Source of the DNA: JBOGGX01 sp050744245
GTDB lineage: Bacteria; Actinomycetota; Acidimicrobiia; Acidimicrobiales; JBOGGX01
Direction of reading: 5' to 3'
Assembly: GCA_050744245.1 (NCBI GenBank)
Contig: JBOGGX010000060.1
Coordinates: 1 to 29,635 of the forward strand
DNA length: 29,635 nt
Part shown: positions 6,802 to 14,485 of the stretch, in pieces
Position numbering within the stretch: the stretch's first letter is position 1
Layout: every line of letters starts with the position of its first letter
Notes under the pieces: model-generated
What the model was told of the DNA's origin: nothing
The model's input: the letters and a program-made list of their open reading frames with translations, nothing else
The model's database searches: none
Translations under genes and position numbers: made by a program

Positions 6802-8209
6802 CGCCCATGACCTGGTCCAACTCGTCGTGCGCACGCCGGACCTCCTCAGCGGCCGCGACGAAGTCGGCGGATTGGAAGGTCTCGCGATCCTTCACCTCGA
6901 GCCACGCGACACGAGCTTCATCGAGCGACTTCGCGGCTTCACGAAGGTAGATCGATGGAGCGGTCAGGGCATCGAGCTGCCGGTTGTCTCGCTTCTTTGC
7001 CGAGATCGCCGTTTCCAGCGCAGACTTCAGGCTGGCGGCGAGCGTCTTCCGCGGTAGGAGCACGTTCGCTCCATCCTCGACCGCAGGAAGCGAGACGTCT
7101 CCGTCCTCGGGCGCCTTGGCGAGCAGATCGTAGATCTGGCCGAGCGCTCTGGTCTCGTGCGTGTCGCCGCCAGATTCGTCATCCAGATGGTCGAGCACAT
7201 CCAGACCAGTGGGATCGCTGACGGCGCCTGTGCCTGCGGTAACGCCCTGGGGTGCCGTGAGCTCCGTGGCGAACGGGCTCAGAGTCGCCTGGTCCTCTAG
7301 GGCAGGGACGATGTACTTGTCGAGCAGATCGGAGTCGACGTCGCGCAGTCGTCGATAGTCAACGCCTGCCATTAGCCCTGCGAGCTGAGCTTCGCGAATC
7401 CTTGTCGCCACGTCTGGCTGGGTCAGACGGAGCCCTTGGTAGTCGCTGTCGATCTCGATGAGGCCCTGTCGCCATCCGTCGAAGTCGCGGAGCTTCAGTG
7501 AACCGGCACTGTGCGATAGCACCTGCCGGACCATGGCAAGCAGCCGAAGCTCGAGGTCGATCTCGTCCTTGGCCTTCTTCTGATCCGCCTTGGAGTTCGT
7601 GAGATCAGGGCGAAGCCGCTGACCAACCTGGAGAGCGGTCATTCCGAGCTTGGTCATCAGTTCCTCGATGAACAGGAGCCGAGCGGTGAAGGAGTACTCC
7701 TGTTTTACGTCGCGCTCCATCTGGAGCTCGAGCTCCAGGAGCGTTATTTCCTTCTCCGTGGCGTCAGCGGGTAGGACGACCGCCTTCACGTATGTCGGTC
7801 CGGTTCCCTCATGAAGGTCACGAAGGGCCACAGCGCGGGTGTTGGCGTTAACAAGGACGCCAGCCCGAGTGATCACGCCCGGATGAAGCTGCCCATCGCG
7901 CTCGAGGGCGTTCCGGATGTTCGCGAAGCCATCGGTGGATCGCAGCAGGTCGCCGATCTGAGCCTGCGACTCAGCGCTGAAGGGGTTCTGGCCAATGCTC
8001 GCGCCGCCGTCCGGGAGTGACTCCAGCAGCGACCGGATCCGATGGCTATGTGGATTGAGCAGCACGGCGTCGACGTCGACTTCGACGACGTCGAGCACGA
8101 GCTCCCCGGCGCGCCATTTGAGGGTCTCTCTCGCCCCACCTGCGGGCGCCGAAGCCAGCGCCTGGTCGATGAGCTCGCGTCGAGCCTCGTCAGTCAAATG
8201 AGCTGGCAT
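6794..8209 (-). CDS. ParB/sulfiredoxin-fold-like protein of the defence module
   Basis: The 471-aa protein contains features of a ParB-N/Srx fold: LNPHSHRIRS at 51-60 resembles the ParB NPxxxR box, and GVLVNANTRAVAL at 117-129 resembles the conserved (D/N)G-N-xR-xxAL strand-helix. A possible helix-turn-helix follows near 185-200. The C-terminal ~150 residues are acidic and helical (AKSLDEARVAWLEVKDRETF, then AAEEVRRAHDELDQV). A clean Shine-Dalgarno (GAGGGA, read from 8216-8221) precedes ATG 8209. ParB-like folds occur in DndB and DpdB of DNA-modification systems, and several bind or hydrolyse nucleotides. Because it is coupled to the helicase rather than to a ParA, a defence role is more likely than partitioning. 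Confidence 0.7.
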   Translation of the reverse strand: MPAHLTDEARRELIDQALASAPAGGARETLKWRAGELVLDVVEVDVDAVLLNPHSHRIRSLLESLPDGGASIGQNPFSAESQAQIGDLLRSTDGFANIRNALERDGQLHPGVITRAGVLVNANTRAVALRDLHEGTGPTYVKAVVLPADATEKEITLLELELQMERDVKQEYSFTARLLFIEELMTKLGMTALQVGQRLRPDLTNSKADQKKAKDEIDLELRLLAMVRQVLSHSAGSLKLRDFDGWRQGLIEIDSDYQGLRLTQPDVATRIREAQLAGLMAGVDYRRLRDVDSDLLDKYIVPALEDQATLSPFATELTAPQGVTAGTGAVSDPTGLDVLDHLDDESGGDTHETRALGQIYDLLAKAPEDGDVSLPAVEDGANVLLPRKTLAASLKSALETAISAKKRDNRQLDALTAPSIYLREAAKSLDEARVAWLEVKDRETFQSADFVAAAEEVRRAHDELDQVMGDD

Positions 8210-8236
8210 CCGTATTCCCTCGGTTCTGTCGAACGG

Positions 8237-9397
8237 CTATGTCGCATTATGCGAACGCCCTGTGACAGCCTGCATCGACACAGCCAGGTCGCTGAGGTCA
8301 TGCAGGGTGCTTTCTGTGAACAGACGACCCTCGTACCCCTCGACGAGGTCGGTTGTCTCGCCTCGCGTCGCCCATCCGGGCCCAAGCAAGACCAGAGCCG
8401 CAGGTACCTTTAGGCGCGAGGGGAGCTCACGAAGCTTCCCGGCAGACTTGCGCGCAGTTCCGCCGTCCCGAGCGACGGCGATCGCGATGGCGAGCGCGGG
8501 CTGAGCGTCACTCGTCTGGGTGATCAAACCGATCTGCCCGGCCTCCCCGGCAAGCCCGACGAGCTGGCCCACCACACGCTTGGGAGCGTCACCTCCGAGC
8601 ATCGCGCCGCGCCAATAGCTGACCTTGCGCTCATCCAGCAGCTCGCAGAGCGCTTCGGCGAGCAGCGGCGGCAAGAGGTTCGTCGTGGCGTTGCGATGAG
8701 AGAGCCAGGCGCCTCCGACGGCGCGCTGCGTCAGCAGCACCTCGTAGGGGACACCCTGCTCGAGCATCGACTCGACGTCCGCCCAACCGCCGATCCCTGG
8801 GCTGTGCGAGAACAGCATTTCAACCGGGCGCGCGGCTATCGCCCCCGGCAGGCGCGGCGTGACATCTCCTCGCACTACCGCGTCGATGACGATGAAAGCA
8901 GCCTGTATCTGATCATTCGTCCACGGCCGGGAGGACTCTGTCGGCGCCGTGCCACCGCTCAATGCCACCCTGTCAGCGAGGTCCCGGAACGACAGACCGG
9001 CAACCTGGCAGAGGGCCTCGATGACCAGCGAGTTTGCGGCTTGTGCGCCCAACACCGCCTCAGCGGTCACGTCGGCGAGCGAGCGTGTCGTTGTGTACTC
9101 TCGCAGCTCGACGAGCGCTGCCCTGTACGCCCCAGGCCGGGCTACCTCGTCCGTTCCGAGAAGGTCGGCGCTTGTGTCGATCGAGGAACGAAGCCGATTC
9201 CTGATCACCTGAAGGATGGCGGCCCCAGGGTCGATGACCGCGTCCCCACGAAGGGACACCAACGCGCTCAGCAGTTCGTGAACTGCAACCCCGGAGCGGA
9301 GCGACCGTCCCTCTGCTATCCAGGCGACGGCATCGTGAACAGCGTCTCGCCCGGTCGCGGCACGAAGAGTCGAAGAAGCGTCGTCAACGGACACCAC
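8237..9397 (-). CDS. Uncharacterised protein, first gene of the leftward defence set; possible degenerate nuclease
   Basis: I do not recognise this 386-aa protein. It is soluble and mostly helical, with no signal peptide or membrane segment. The C-terminal part (about 205-370) has AWLSHRNATTN, then GGD, then AIAVARDGGTARKSAGKLRELPSR (GGTAR at 312-316), then ALVLLGPGWATRGET. A short GGTA(R) stretch right after an acidic-x-lysine strand occurs in some PD-(D/E)XK restriction enzymes; here the expected Glu and Lys positions read Val and Arg, so if related it may be inactive or use other residues. That is a weak inference. The start is GTG 9397 (or the adjacent GTG 9394) with no clear Shine-Dalgarno. 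It lies 27 bp upstream of the ParB-like gene, in the same direction. Confidence 0.65.
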   Translation of the reverse strand: MVSVDDASSTLRAATGRDAVHDAVAWIAEGRSLRSGVAVHELLSALVSLRGDAVIDPGAAILQVIRNRLRSSIDTSADLLGTDEVARPGAYRAALVELREYTTTRSLADVTAEAVLGAQAANSLVIEALCQVAGLSFRDLADRVALSGGTAPTESSRPWTNDQIQAAFIVIDAVVRGDVTPRLPGAIAARPVEMLFSHSPGIGGWADVESMLEQGVPYEVLLTQRAVGGAWLSHRNATTNLLPPLLAEALCELLDERKVSYWRGAMLGGDAPKRVVGQLVGLAGEAGQIGLITQTSDAQPALAIAIAVARDGGTARKSAGKLRELPSRLKVPAALVLLGPGWATRGETTDLVEGYEGRLFTESTLHDLSDLAVSMQAVTGRSHNAT

Positions 9398-9403
9398 ACG
9401 AGG

Positions 9404-9658
9404 CTAGATCGGCCTGTGACAAGGGCTCTGAACCCGGCGTACAGCCCGACGATGGGGTCGGTCCGGCGCCTGCCACCTGAGCTCGGTGTCGAGTTCGGCG
9501 GCGGTCTTCCGGACGAGCTCGATGATGTCGTGTAGGACCTCGCTCGGATGTGGGGCCGGCCTGGACTGCGGATCGGAGCCGCCGTTTCGCGACTTGGCGT
9601 GGCGCGCGCCCGATTGCGCGGAGTTCGCCTCACACCTGACGGTCCAGGATTGGGACAA
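9404..9658 (-). CDS. Possible small protein of unknown function
   Basis: The gap between the defence module and the relaxase (9398-9719, 322 bp) contains one leftward frame of 84 residues starting at a TTG. Its middle (HPSEVLHDIIELVRKTAAEL) reads like a plausible amphipathic helix, while both ends are arginine-rich and low in information. It stops 7 bp before the next gene's start. It may equally be non-coding leader for the genes downstream. I see no other gene, clear promoter or terminator in this gap. Confidence 0.25.
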   Translation of the reverse strand: MSQSWTVRCEANSAQSGARHAKSRNGGSDPQSRPAPHPSEVLHDIIELVRKTAAELDTELRWQAPDRPHRRAVRRVQSPCHRPI

Positions 9659-9719
9659 ACCCCCTGTCGCCGGTGGTGGACGTGAGCACGATTCATCCGA
9701 GCCGCGGTACGCCGGTCGG

Positions 9720-12700
9720 TCACGACAGAGATCGGGCGGGGTTGCCGTGGTCGATCATGCCGCGAAGGAACGCCTCCGACTCGACAGCGCCTGCAGATTC
9801 GAGATGGCGAATGACCTTGTTGCGGTGGTGCGCCTGCTGAGCGTCGCTCGGGATGTGGTCGAGCAATCGACCCCAGGCATCGGTTGCTGACGGGCTTGAC
9901 CAGCGCGCCCGGTACACGGCAGCGGTGGCAACTGCTGTTTCCCAGCGGCGGCGACGGTGGGGTTCGTCGGGTCGGGGAGGTAGCACGGCGGCGATCTCGG
10001 GGGGCGGGTCACGTCTGGCCGCCCACGCGAGGCGGGCGGAGGTGAGTCGTTCGGCTCGGGCAATCGCAGTGATGTCGGCACCAGATGCTTCGAGCCGTTG
10101 CCGTTCGGCGCGTAGCGCGGCGAGGCGGTGGCCGTCGGCGATGCGGGAGGCCTGGCCGATGAGCGGATCGAGCTCGATTGCTGGTGTCTCGGGACCGGAC
10201 GCGGTGAGCCGGGCGGTGATCTGCGCGGCGATTGGCTGCTGCGGGAGCCGTGGCAATCGCTCGCGATCTGGTTCGTCGCGCCGGGTGAGGTAGAGGTGGT
10301 TGGCGTGTTGGCCGCGGGTGATGTCGACGTAGGCCTCGGGGTGGCTTGTGCCGTTGTCGATGATGCTGGTCGATTCGGGGAAGGTGCGGCCTTGGACGGC
10401 GTAGCTGGTGACGGCGTAGGCGTGGTCGAGGCCGACGTCGAGGCGATCGCCCGTGGCGTGGAGGTCGAAGAAGGAGCGGGGGAGTTCGATGACGCCGAGT
10501 TCGGTGAAGTCGACGACGATGACGTCGTTGTCGGACTCGGAGCCGGGGTGGAGTTCGATGATGGTGCCCGTGGCGCCGTTGCGGATGTAGTCGCGGGATC
10601 GGCCGGTCGGGTGGAGGGTGCGTTCGCCTCGGCGGGCGATGACATGGTCGCCGGTCGAAAACCGTCGGCCCTCGGCGGCCAAGACTTCCTCGCCGCCCAG
10701 TTCGCCGGCGGCCTGAAGGAGGCGGTGGGCCAGGTCGTTGAGAGATCGGCGGACCATGTTGCGCCGGTCGACCATGGGATGGTGGGTGCCGGCTTGGCGG
10801 CTTGTCCACCATCGTTCGAGGACTTGTAGGTAGGCGTCGGCAGGTCCGAGCGTGACGTGGAGGTGGCCGGCGTCGGCCAGTAGGGCGAGGGCCTCGGCGA
10901 CCCGGCCCGAGCGAAGCGCTGCGGCCGCGGCCCAGTCGCCGGGATGGGCGACACGGCGGCCACTGGTGAGTTCGGGCGTGTCGTCGGGGTGCCGTCCGGC
11001 GAGGAGGGTGAACATGCCGCCGGCGGTGACGGCGCCGTGTTGGTGGGGGTCTCCGACGAGTCGGATGGCGGCGCCAGCGGTATCTGCCATAGCCAACAGC
11101 CGGTCGAGGTCGCGGTCGCCGATTGTGCCCGCTTCATCGACGACGAGGACGGTGCGGGCATCGAGGGGGAGTCGGTCGGGGTCGTTGTGGGCGAGGTACC
11201 AGGCAAGGGTCTCCGTGGGGATGCCGGCTTCGGTGGCGAGGTGGCGGGCGGCGTCCCCTTTGACCGCGGCGCCGACGACCCGGAGGCCGGCGGCGGTCCA
11301 GGCGGCGGCCGCAGCCCTGACGGCGTAGGTCTTACCCGCCCCGGGGTGGCCGATGGCGCACTGAACGCCGTGACCGCTCGCGGTCAGGGCCCGCACGAGC
11401 TGGCGTTGCTCGTCGGAGAGGGTGTCGAAGCGAGCGAGGGTCGCCTCGACCACTTCGGTGGAGACGACAGCGACGCCCCGAGCCCGGCGGCGTTGATAGT
11501 TGGCGAGGATGCGTTCTTCTGCGGCGACGACTTCGGGGGTGCTGAACTCGGGGTCGTGGAACCCGCAGTCGACGAAGCGGCCGTCGCTGCGGCGGATGAC
11601 GTCCCGGGGGCGGCGCTGGGTCCGGGCCAGGCGCAGCGCGCGTTCGCTGGCCAGGAACTGCTCGGCCAGATCGACGACCTGGTCGACGGGCAGCACCCAC
11701 AACTGCTCGCGCTCGTTGATGCGTTCGCTGTGGTTGGCGATGGCGGCCAGGACATCGCCGCGGGTGAAGGTGGAGTGGTGCTTGGTGACGCCTTCGGGGC
11801 TGGCGAGGTGGGTGAACAGCCGGGTCCGGGCATCGTCGTCGACGACGGTGGGCGCCCGCCGTCCGAGGCAGCCGGCCAGCGTCTCGGGGGTGAGCCCGGC
11901 CCGAAAGGCGCGTTCCCACCACTGGCCGTCGAGCTGGTCGGGGTCGGTGTGTTGCTTGGCGGGTCGGGTGGCGGTGACGACGCGTCGGAGTTCGTCGATG
12001 GTGACGCCGCGACCGGTGTCGGCTTCGAGTTCGTGGACGGCTTCGGCGATCTCGTTGGCGCGGCGGGAGAACTCACGGACAGCGTCATGGGGGATGCCGG
12101 CGATCTCCCAGGTGCCGGTGGGGGAGCCTTCCCAGTCGACGCCGAGGGTGGCGGTGAGCCGGTGGCGCAACTCGACGGTGGCCAGGGTGGAGGCGTCGCG
12201 GGCGTAGTGGTACAGGCCCCGGCCGTCCAGGGCGCGGACATCGCCGTGTTCGTCGGTGACGAGGTTGGCGACGACGTTGTGGTGGTGGGGGAAGGGGTCG
12301 AGGGCTCGGGAGGTGAGGTGTCGGAACGAGGCGACGGTCCAACCGGTCACCCCGACGCGCCGGCCTCGGGCTCGGGCCCAGGCGGCGTGCTGTTCGAGGT
12401 GGTCGAGCCCGGTGGCGTTGCCGACGGCGATGGCGTCGAGCACGGCCGTTCGGACCTGTGGTGGGCCGAGGAGGCCGAGGAGGCCGAGCGATTTCTCGGT
12501 GGTGAGGGTGACGTCGAAGCCGATGCGAACGGTGGGTGGGCGACGGCGGATGAGGAACGCGGCCAGTTCCTCGCGCGTGACCCGGTAACTGCCGTGGTCG
12601 GTGCGGGTGCAGATCAGGTAGGCGACGGTTGGTCGCTGACCGGCGGCCATGGTCGCTTCGATCTGGTCCCGGCGCTGTTCCCAGTTGCTGCACACCCGAC

Positions 12701-13145
12701 GCAGGTATTGGGCGCTGAGCCCGGTGAGTCGGGCGGCGTCGGCGAGGCTCACCTGGTCAGCCGCGTCGCCGTCGAGGACGTCGGCCACCCTGGCGGTGGA
12801 GCCTCGGGTGGGGTGGCGCTGGAGTAACGGTTGGCCGGTGTGCGGGTGCTTGCCGGAGAGCACCCGGGCGAAGGCCTCGTCGTCGACTTCGCCGGTGAGT
12901 CCAAGGCTGGCGGCGCCGAGTCCCCGCCATTGGCCGGGTCCGTCTCCGCTGTCGGCGTAGTACCGGCGAGCACCGGCCGTGGCGTCGGAGCCGGTGGATT
13001 GGGCGGCACCCGCGGCAGCGAACGCGGGCACGGGCGCCGGGGTCATGGTGCGGGTGGTGTCGCGCAGGTAGCGGACGACGTCGTCGATGACGTCGTCGAT
13101 CGGGCGGCCGGTCCCGCTGCCGAGGGGGGTCACCGTGAATCGCAT
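9720..13145 (-). CDS. MobF-type conjugative relaxase fused to RecD-like helicase (TraA/TrwC-like)
   Basis: The 1141-aa protein would nick the transferred strand at oriT, stay bound to its 5' end and unwind the plasmid. In order: RRYYADSGDGPGQW with Tyr 62-63 (candidate nucleophiles), GLGAASLGL, an inserted helix-turn-helix at about 131-158 (SLADAARLTGLSAQYLRRV), FDVTLTTEKSLGLL at 210-223, and the metal-binding PFPHHHN at 285-290, all as in TrwC/TraA relaxases. The C-terminal helicase has GHPGAGKT (to about 606), VLVVDEAG near 668, LVGDPHQHGAV, and YAVTSYAVQGRTF near 910. Length is normal for the family. ATG 13145 has only a weak Shine-Dalgarno. The inverted repeat upstream is a likely target or regulatory site. 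Confidence 0.92.
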   Translation of the reverse strand: MRFTVTPLGSGTGRPIDDVIDDVVRYLRDTTRTMTPAPVPAFAAAGAAQSTGSDATAGARRYYADSGDGPGQWRGLGAASLGLTGEVDDEAFARVLSGKHPHTGQPLLQRHPTRGSTARVADVLDGDAADQVSLADAARLTGLSAQYLRRVCSNWEQRRDQIEATMAAGQRPTVAYLICTRTDHGSYRVTREELAAFLIRRRPPTVRIGFDVTLTTEKSLGLLGLLGPPQVRTAVLDAIAVGNATGLDHLEQHAAWARARGRRVGVTGWTVASFRHLTSRALDPFPHHHNVVANLVTDEHGDVRALDGRGLYHYARDASTLATVELRHRLTATLGVDWEGSPTGTWEIAGIPHDAVREFSRRANEIAEAVHELEADTGRGVTIDELRRVVTATRPAKQHTDPDQLDGQWWERAFRAGLTPETLAGCLGRRAPTVVDDDARTRLFTHLASPEGVTKHHSTFTRGDVLAAIANHSERINEREQLWVLPVDQVVDLAEQFLASERALRLARTQRRPRDVIRRSDGRFVDCGFHDPEFSTPEVVAAEERILANYQRRRARGVAVVSTEVVEATLARFDTLSDEQRQLVRALTASGHGVQCAIGHPGAGKTYAVRAAAAAWTAAGLRVVGAAVKGDAARHLATEAGIPTETLAWYLAHNDPDRLPLDARTVLVVDEAGTIGDRDLDRLLAMADTAGAAIRLVGDPHQHGAVTAGGMFTLLAGRHPDDTPELTSGRRVAHPGDWAAAAALRSGRVAEALALLADAGHLHVTLGPADAYLQVLERWWTSRQAGTHHPMVDRRNMVRRSLNDLAHRLLQAAGELGGEEVLAAEGRRFSTGDHVIARRGERTLHPTGRSRDYIRNGATGTIIELHPGSESDNDVIVVDFTELGVIELPRSFFDLHATGDRLDVGLDHAYAVTSYAVQGRTFPESTSIIDNGTSHPEAYVDITRGQHANHLYLTRRDEPDRERLPRLPQQPIAAQITARLTASGPETPAIELDPLIGQASRIADGHRLAALRAERQRLEASGADITAIARAERLTSARLAWAARRDPPPEIAAVLPPRPDEPHRRRRWETAVATAAVYRARWSSPSATDAWGRLLDHIPSDAQQAHHRNKVIRHLESAGAVESEAFLRGMIDHGNPARSLS

Positions 13146-13176
13146 GGCCCCGCGCTCTGGGTTCGGCCGCTAGGCC

Positions 13177-13201
13177 GCAGGTTTCCCGGAGGGAAACCTG
13201 C
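13177..13201. repeat. Perfect 11-bp inverted repeat upstream of the relaxase gene
   Basis: GCAGGTTTCCC (13177-13187) and GGGAAACCTGC (13191-13201) are separated by GGA. The repeat lies 31 bp upstream of the relaxase start codon. It could be an oriT hairpin bound by the relaxase, an operator, or an mRNA leader hairpin. Confidence 0.75.
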
Positions 13202-13224
13202 AAGGGTCTGTCCGGGGATCTGCC

Positions 13225-13233
13225 TGTGGATAA
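13225..13233 (-). promoter_or_regulatory. DnaA-box-like nonamer
   Basis: TGTGGATAA is the reverse complement of TTATCCACA, an exact match to the classical DnaA box. Only one copy is seen, so significance is limited, but it lies in the A+T-richer part of the candidate origin region. Confidence 0.35.
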
Positions 13234-13365
13234 CTCGGTTGTGCTTGCTGATAGCTAACGCTTCCGGGCGGGTTGTCGGGTGGGGTGTTCCGGTGGTGAC
13301 GGGTCGGTGGGCGTGGTGAGGGTCGACTGGGATTCGGGTCGCGCGGGTCGTCGTCGTGTGGGCGG

Positions 13366-14079
13366 TCACAGCGACCGTGCCTGCCCGGGCCCGGGCCCGA
13401 ACCCGCGCAGGGGGTTGGGTGTCGGACGGGTGACCGTCGCCGGCCGCGGCGGCGTCGGCACCTTGCGCCAGCAGCAGTGGCCGTCGCAGTCGTCGGGGTG
13501 CCAGCTGGGTCGATCCGACCGGTGGTGCCAGGACGGCCCGTCGCCGGGCGAGCCGAGGATCGGGCGGCCCTTGGCTGCGTCGCCGGACCCGCCGGGCGCG
13601 CTCGGCGTCAGTGGGGTTTCGCTGGTGCGGTCCCGGGCGAGGCGGTCGAGGTGGAGCTGGTGGCGGCGGGTGACCCAGGCCGGGCCGCGCTCCAGCTGTC
13701 GGGATGTGAGGGGAGGGACCCGGTCGGCGATGGCCAGTGCGTGTTCGGGCTCCCAGGCGGCGAGGCGGAATTGGCGGAGCCGTTCGATGGTGTGGCCCAG
13801 CCGGCCGTCTCGGCCCAGGCCTCGTCCGAGCCCGAGGCTGGCGGCCAGCTCGGCGCTGTCGATGACCGCCGGCACTCGTTCGTGGAACAGGAGCGTCGCC
13901 CGGCGGAGCAGCAGCACCGAGGTGGGTCCGATGATCCCGGTCCAACACTCTTCGACGTAGGGATGGGTGGCCGGGAACACGCCGGGTCGTCCCAGGGGGG
14001 CGGGTAGGCCGGGCACGAGCGTGAGCTGGGCCGGGATCGCGCCGAGCTGCGCCGGGCCGTGACTCGGTGGGGTCGCCAC
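13366..14079 (-). CDS. Winged-helix-like protein of unknown function
   Basis: The 237-aa protein starts at GTG 14079, fixed by an excellent Shine-Dalgarno (GGAGGTGAT, read from 14083-14091) 7 bp upstream. The longer in-frame ORF to 14523 only translates the repeat array and is rejected. The middle (HPYVEECWTGIIGPTSVLLLRR, then SAELAASLGLG and GHTIERLRQFRLA) looks like a winged-helix domain: a helix, an ELAxxLGLG helix-turn-helix, and a wing helix. I recall similar proteins beside actinobacterial plasmid and integrative-element genes, with no assigned job. The C-terminal tail is rich in Pro, Arg, His and Cys (CDGHCCW) and may be disordered. It is divergent from the sigma-like gene across the repeat array, and so could regulate it. 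Confidence 0.7.
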   Translation of the reverse strand: MATPPSHGPAQLGAIPAQLTLVPGLPAPLGRPGVFPATHPYVEECWTGIIGPTSVLLLRRATLLFHERVPAVIDSAELAASLGLGRGLGRDGRLGHTIERLRQFRLAAWEPEHALAIADRVPPLTSRQLERGPAWVTRRHQLHLDRLARDRTSETPLTPSAPGGSGDAAKGRPILGSPGDGPSWHHRSDRPSWHPDDCDGHCCWRKVPTPPRPATVTRPTPNPLRGFGPGPGQARSL

Positions 14080-14249
14080 GGGATCACCTCCGCGTTTGCC
14101 TATTGACCGGGTAGGCCCCGCCATCGCAGCGTCCGCTGGCGGGTCAGGGGAGGACCCGGACCCCATTCGCCCGGAACGGGCGCGGGATGTGACCGGTGCC
14201 TCCGAGTTCGGGCAAGAAAGTGTGCGGATCGGTGTGGTCGCGCCCGTGG

Positions 14250-14300
14250 TGCTTGCGCCCGTATCCGGGTTGCTCGCGCCCGTATCCGGGCCGCAGGTCA
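14250..14300 (+). repeat. Tandem 20-bp repeat pair, array copy A, first block
   Basis: TGCTTGCGCCCGTATCCGGG (14250-14269) and TGCTCGCGCCCGTATCCGGG (14271-14290) recur with a 21-bp period and one difference. They are followed by CCGCAGGTCA (14291-14300). The same order of unit, unit, CCGCAGGTCA is found at 19809-19859. Confidence 0.85.
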
Positions 14301-14343
14301 GCCGAGGTTGCGTGACGACGGGTGCTTGTGGTCGCGAGCGGAC

Positions 14344-14441
14344 GCGGGACGGAACCCGGGACGCCGCCCGGGCGCCGGGCCGTCCTGGCGTCGGGATGCG
14401 GGACGGAACCCGGGACGCGATGCGGGACGGTTCCCGGGCGG
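14344..14441 (+). repeat. Three copies of a GGGACGG repeat, array copy A, second block
   Basis: GCGGGACGGAACCCGGGACG occurs at 14344-14363 and again, identical, at 14398-14417. A variant, GCGGGACGGTTCCCGGGCGG, is at 14422-14441. The variant contains a GGGA-CGGT-TCCC inverted repeat. Closely similar units occur at 19899-19932. The last unit ends 44 bp before ATG 14486. Confidence 0.85.
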
Positions 14442-14485
14442 GTCGGTCGGATTCTCCCTCGGTGCCACCGAGCAAGGGAGAACCG

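Larger units (their letters stand above)
13165..13260. other. Candidate origin of transfer or replication region
   Basis: The 220-bp gap before the relaxase holds GGCC-GCTA-GGCC (13165-13176), a perfect 11-bp inverted repeat (13177-13201), a perfect DnaA-box-like nonamer (13225-13233) and a locally A+T-richer run (about 13224-13260) that stands out against its surroundings. MobF relaxases recognise inverted repeats next to the nick, and their oriT is often beside the relaxase gene. The nick site cannot be read from sequence alone. Confidence 0.4.
14080..14485. promoter_or_regulatory. Divergent intergenic region with repeat array (copy A)
   Basis: This 406-bp gap separates the leftward winged-helix gene from the rightward operon at 14486. 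It contains two tandem 20-bp repeats plus a constant block (14250-14300) and three copies of a second 20-bp unit (14344-14441). The same arrangement reappears at 19809-19932. The reading frames through it are repeat translation, not genes. It is best read as a shared control or binding region. Confidence 0.6.

Noticed and set aside
10944..12827. Long rightward open frame opposite the relaxase.
   Set aside because: It is Gly/Val/Asp-rich and antisense to a well-supported relaxase; in DNA this G+C-rich such antisense frames stay open by codon bias.
14250..14441. CRISPR-like look of the regularly repeated 20-bp units.
   Set aside because: The spacing of 21 bp leaves no spacers in the first block, the second block is irregular, and there are no cas genes.
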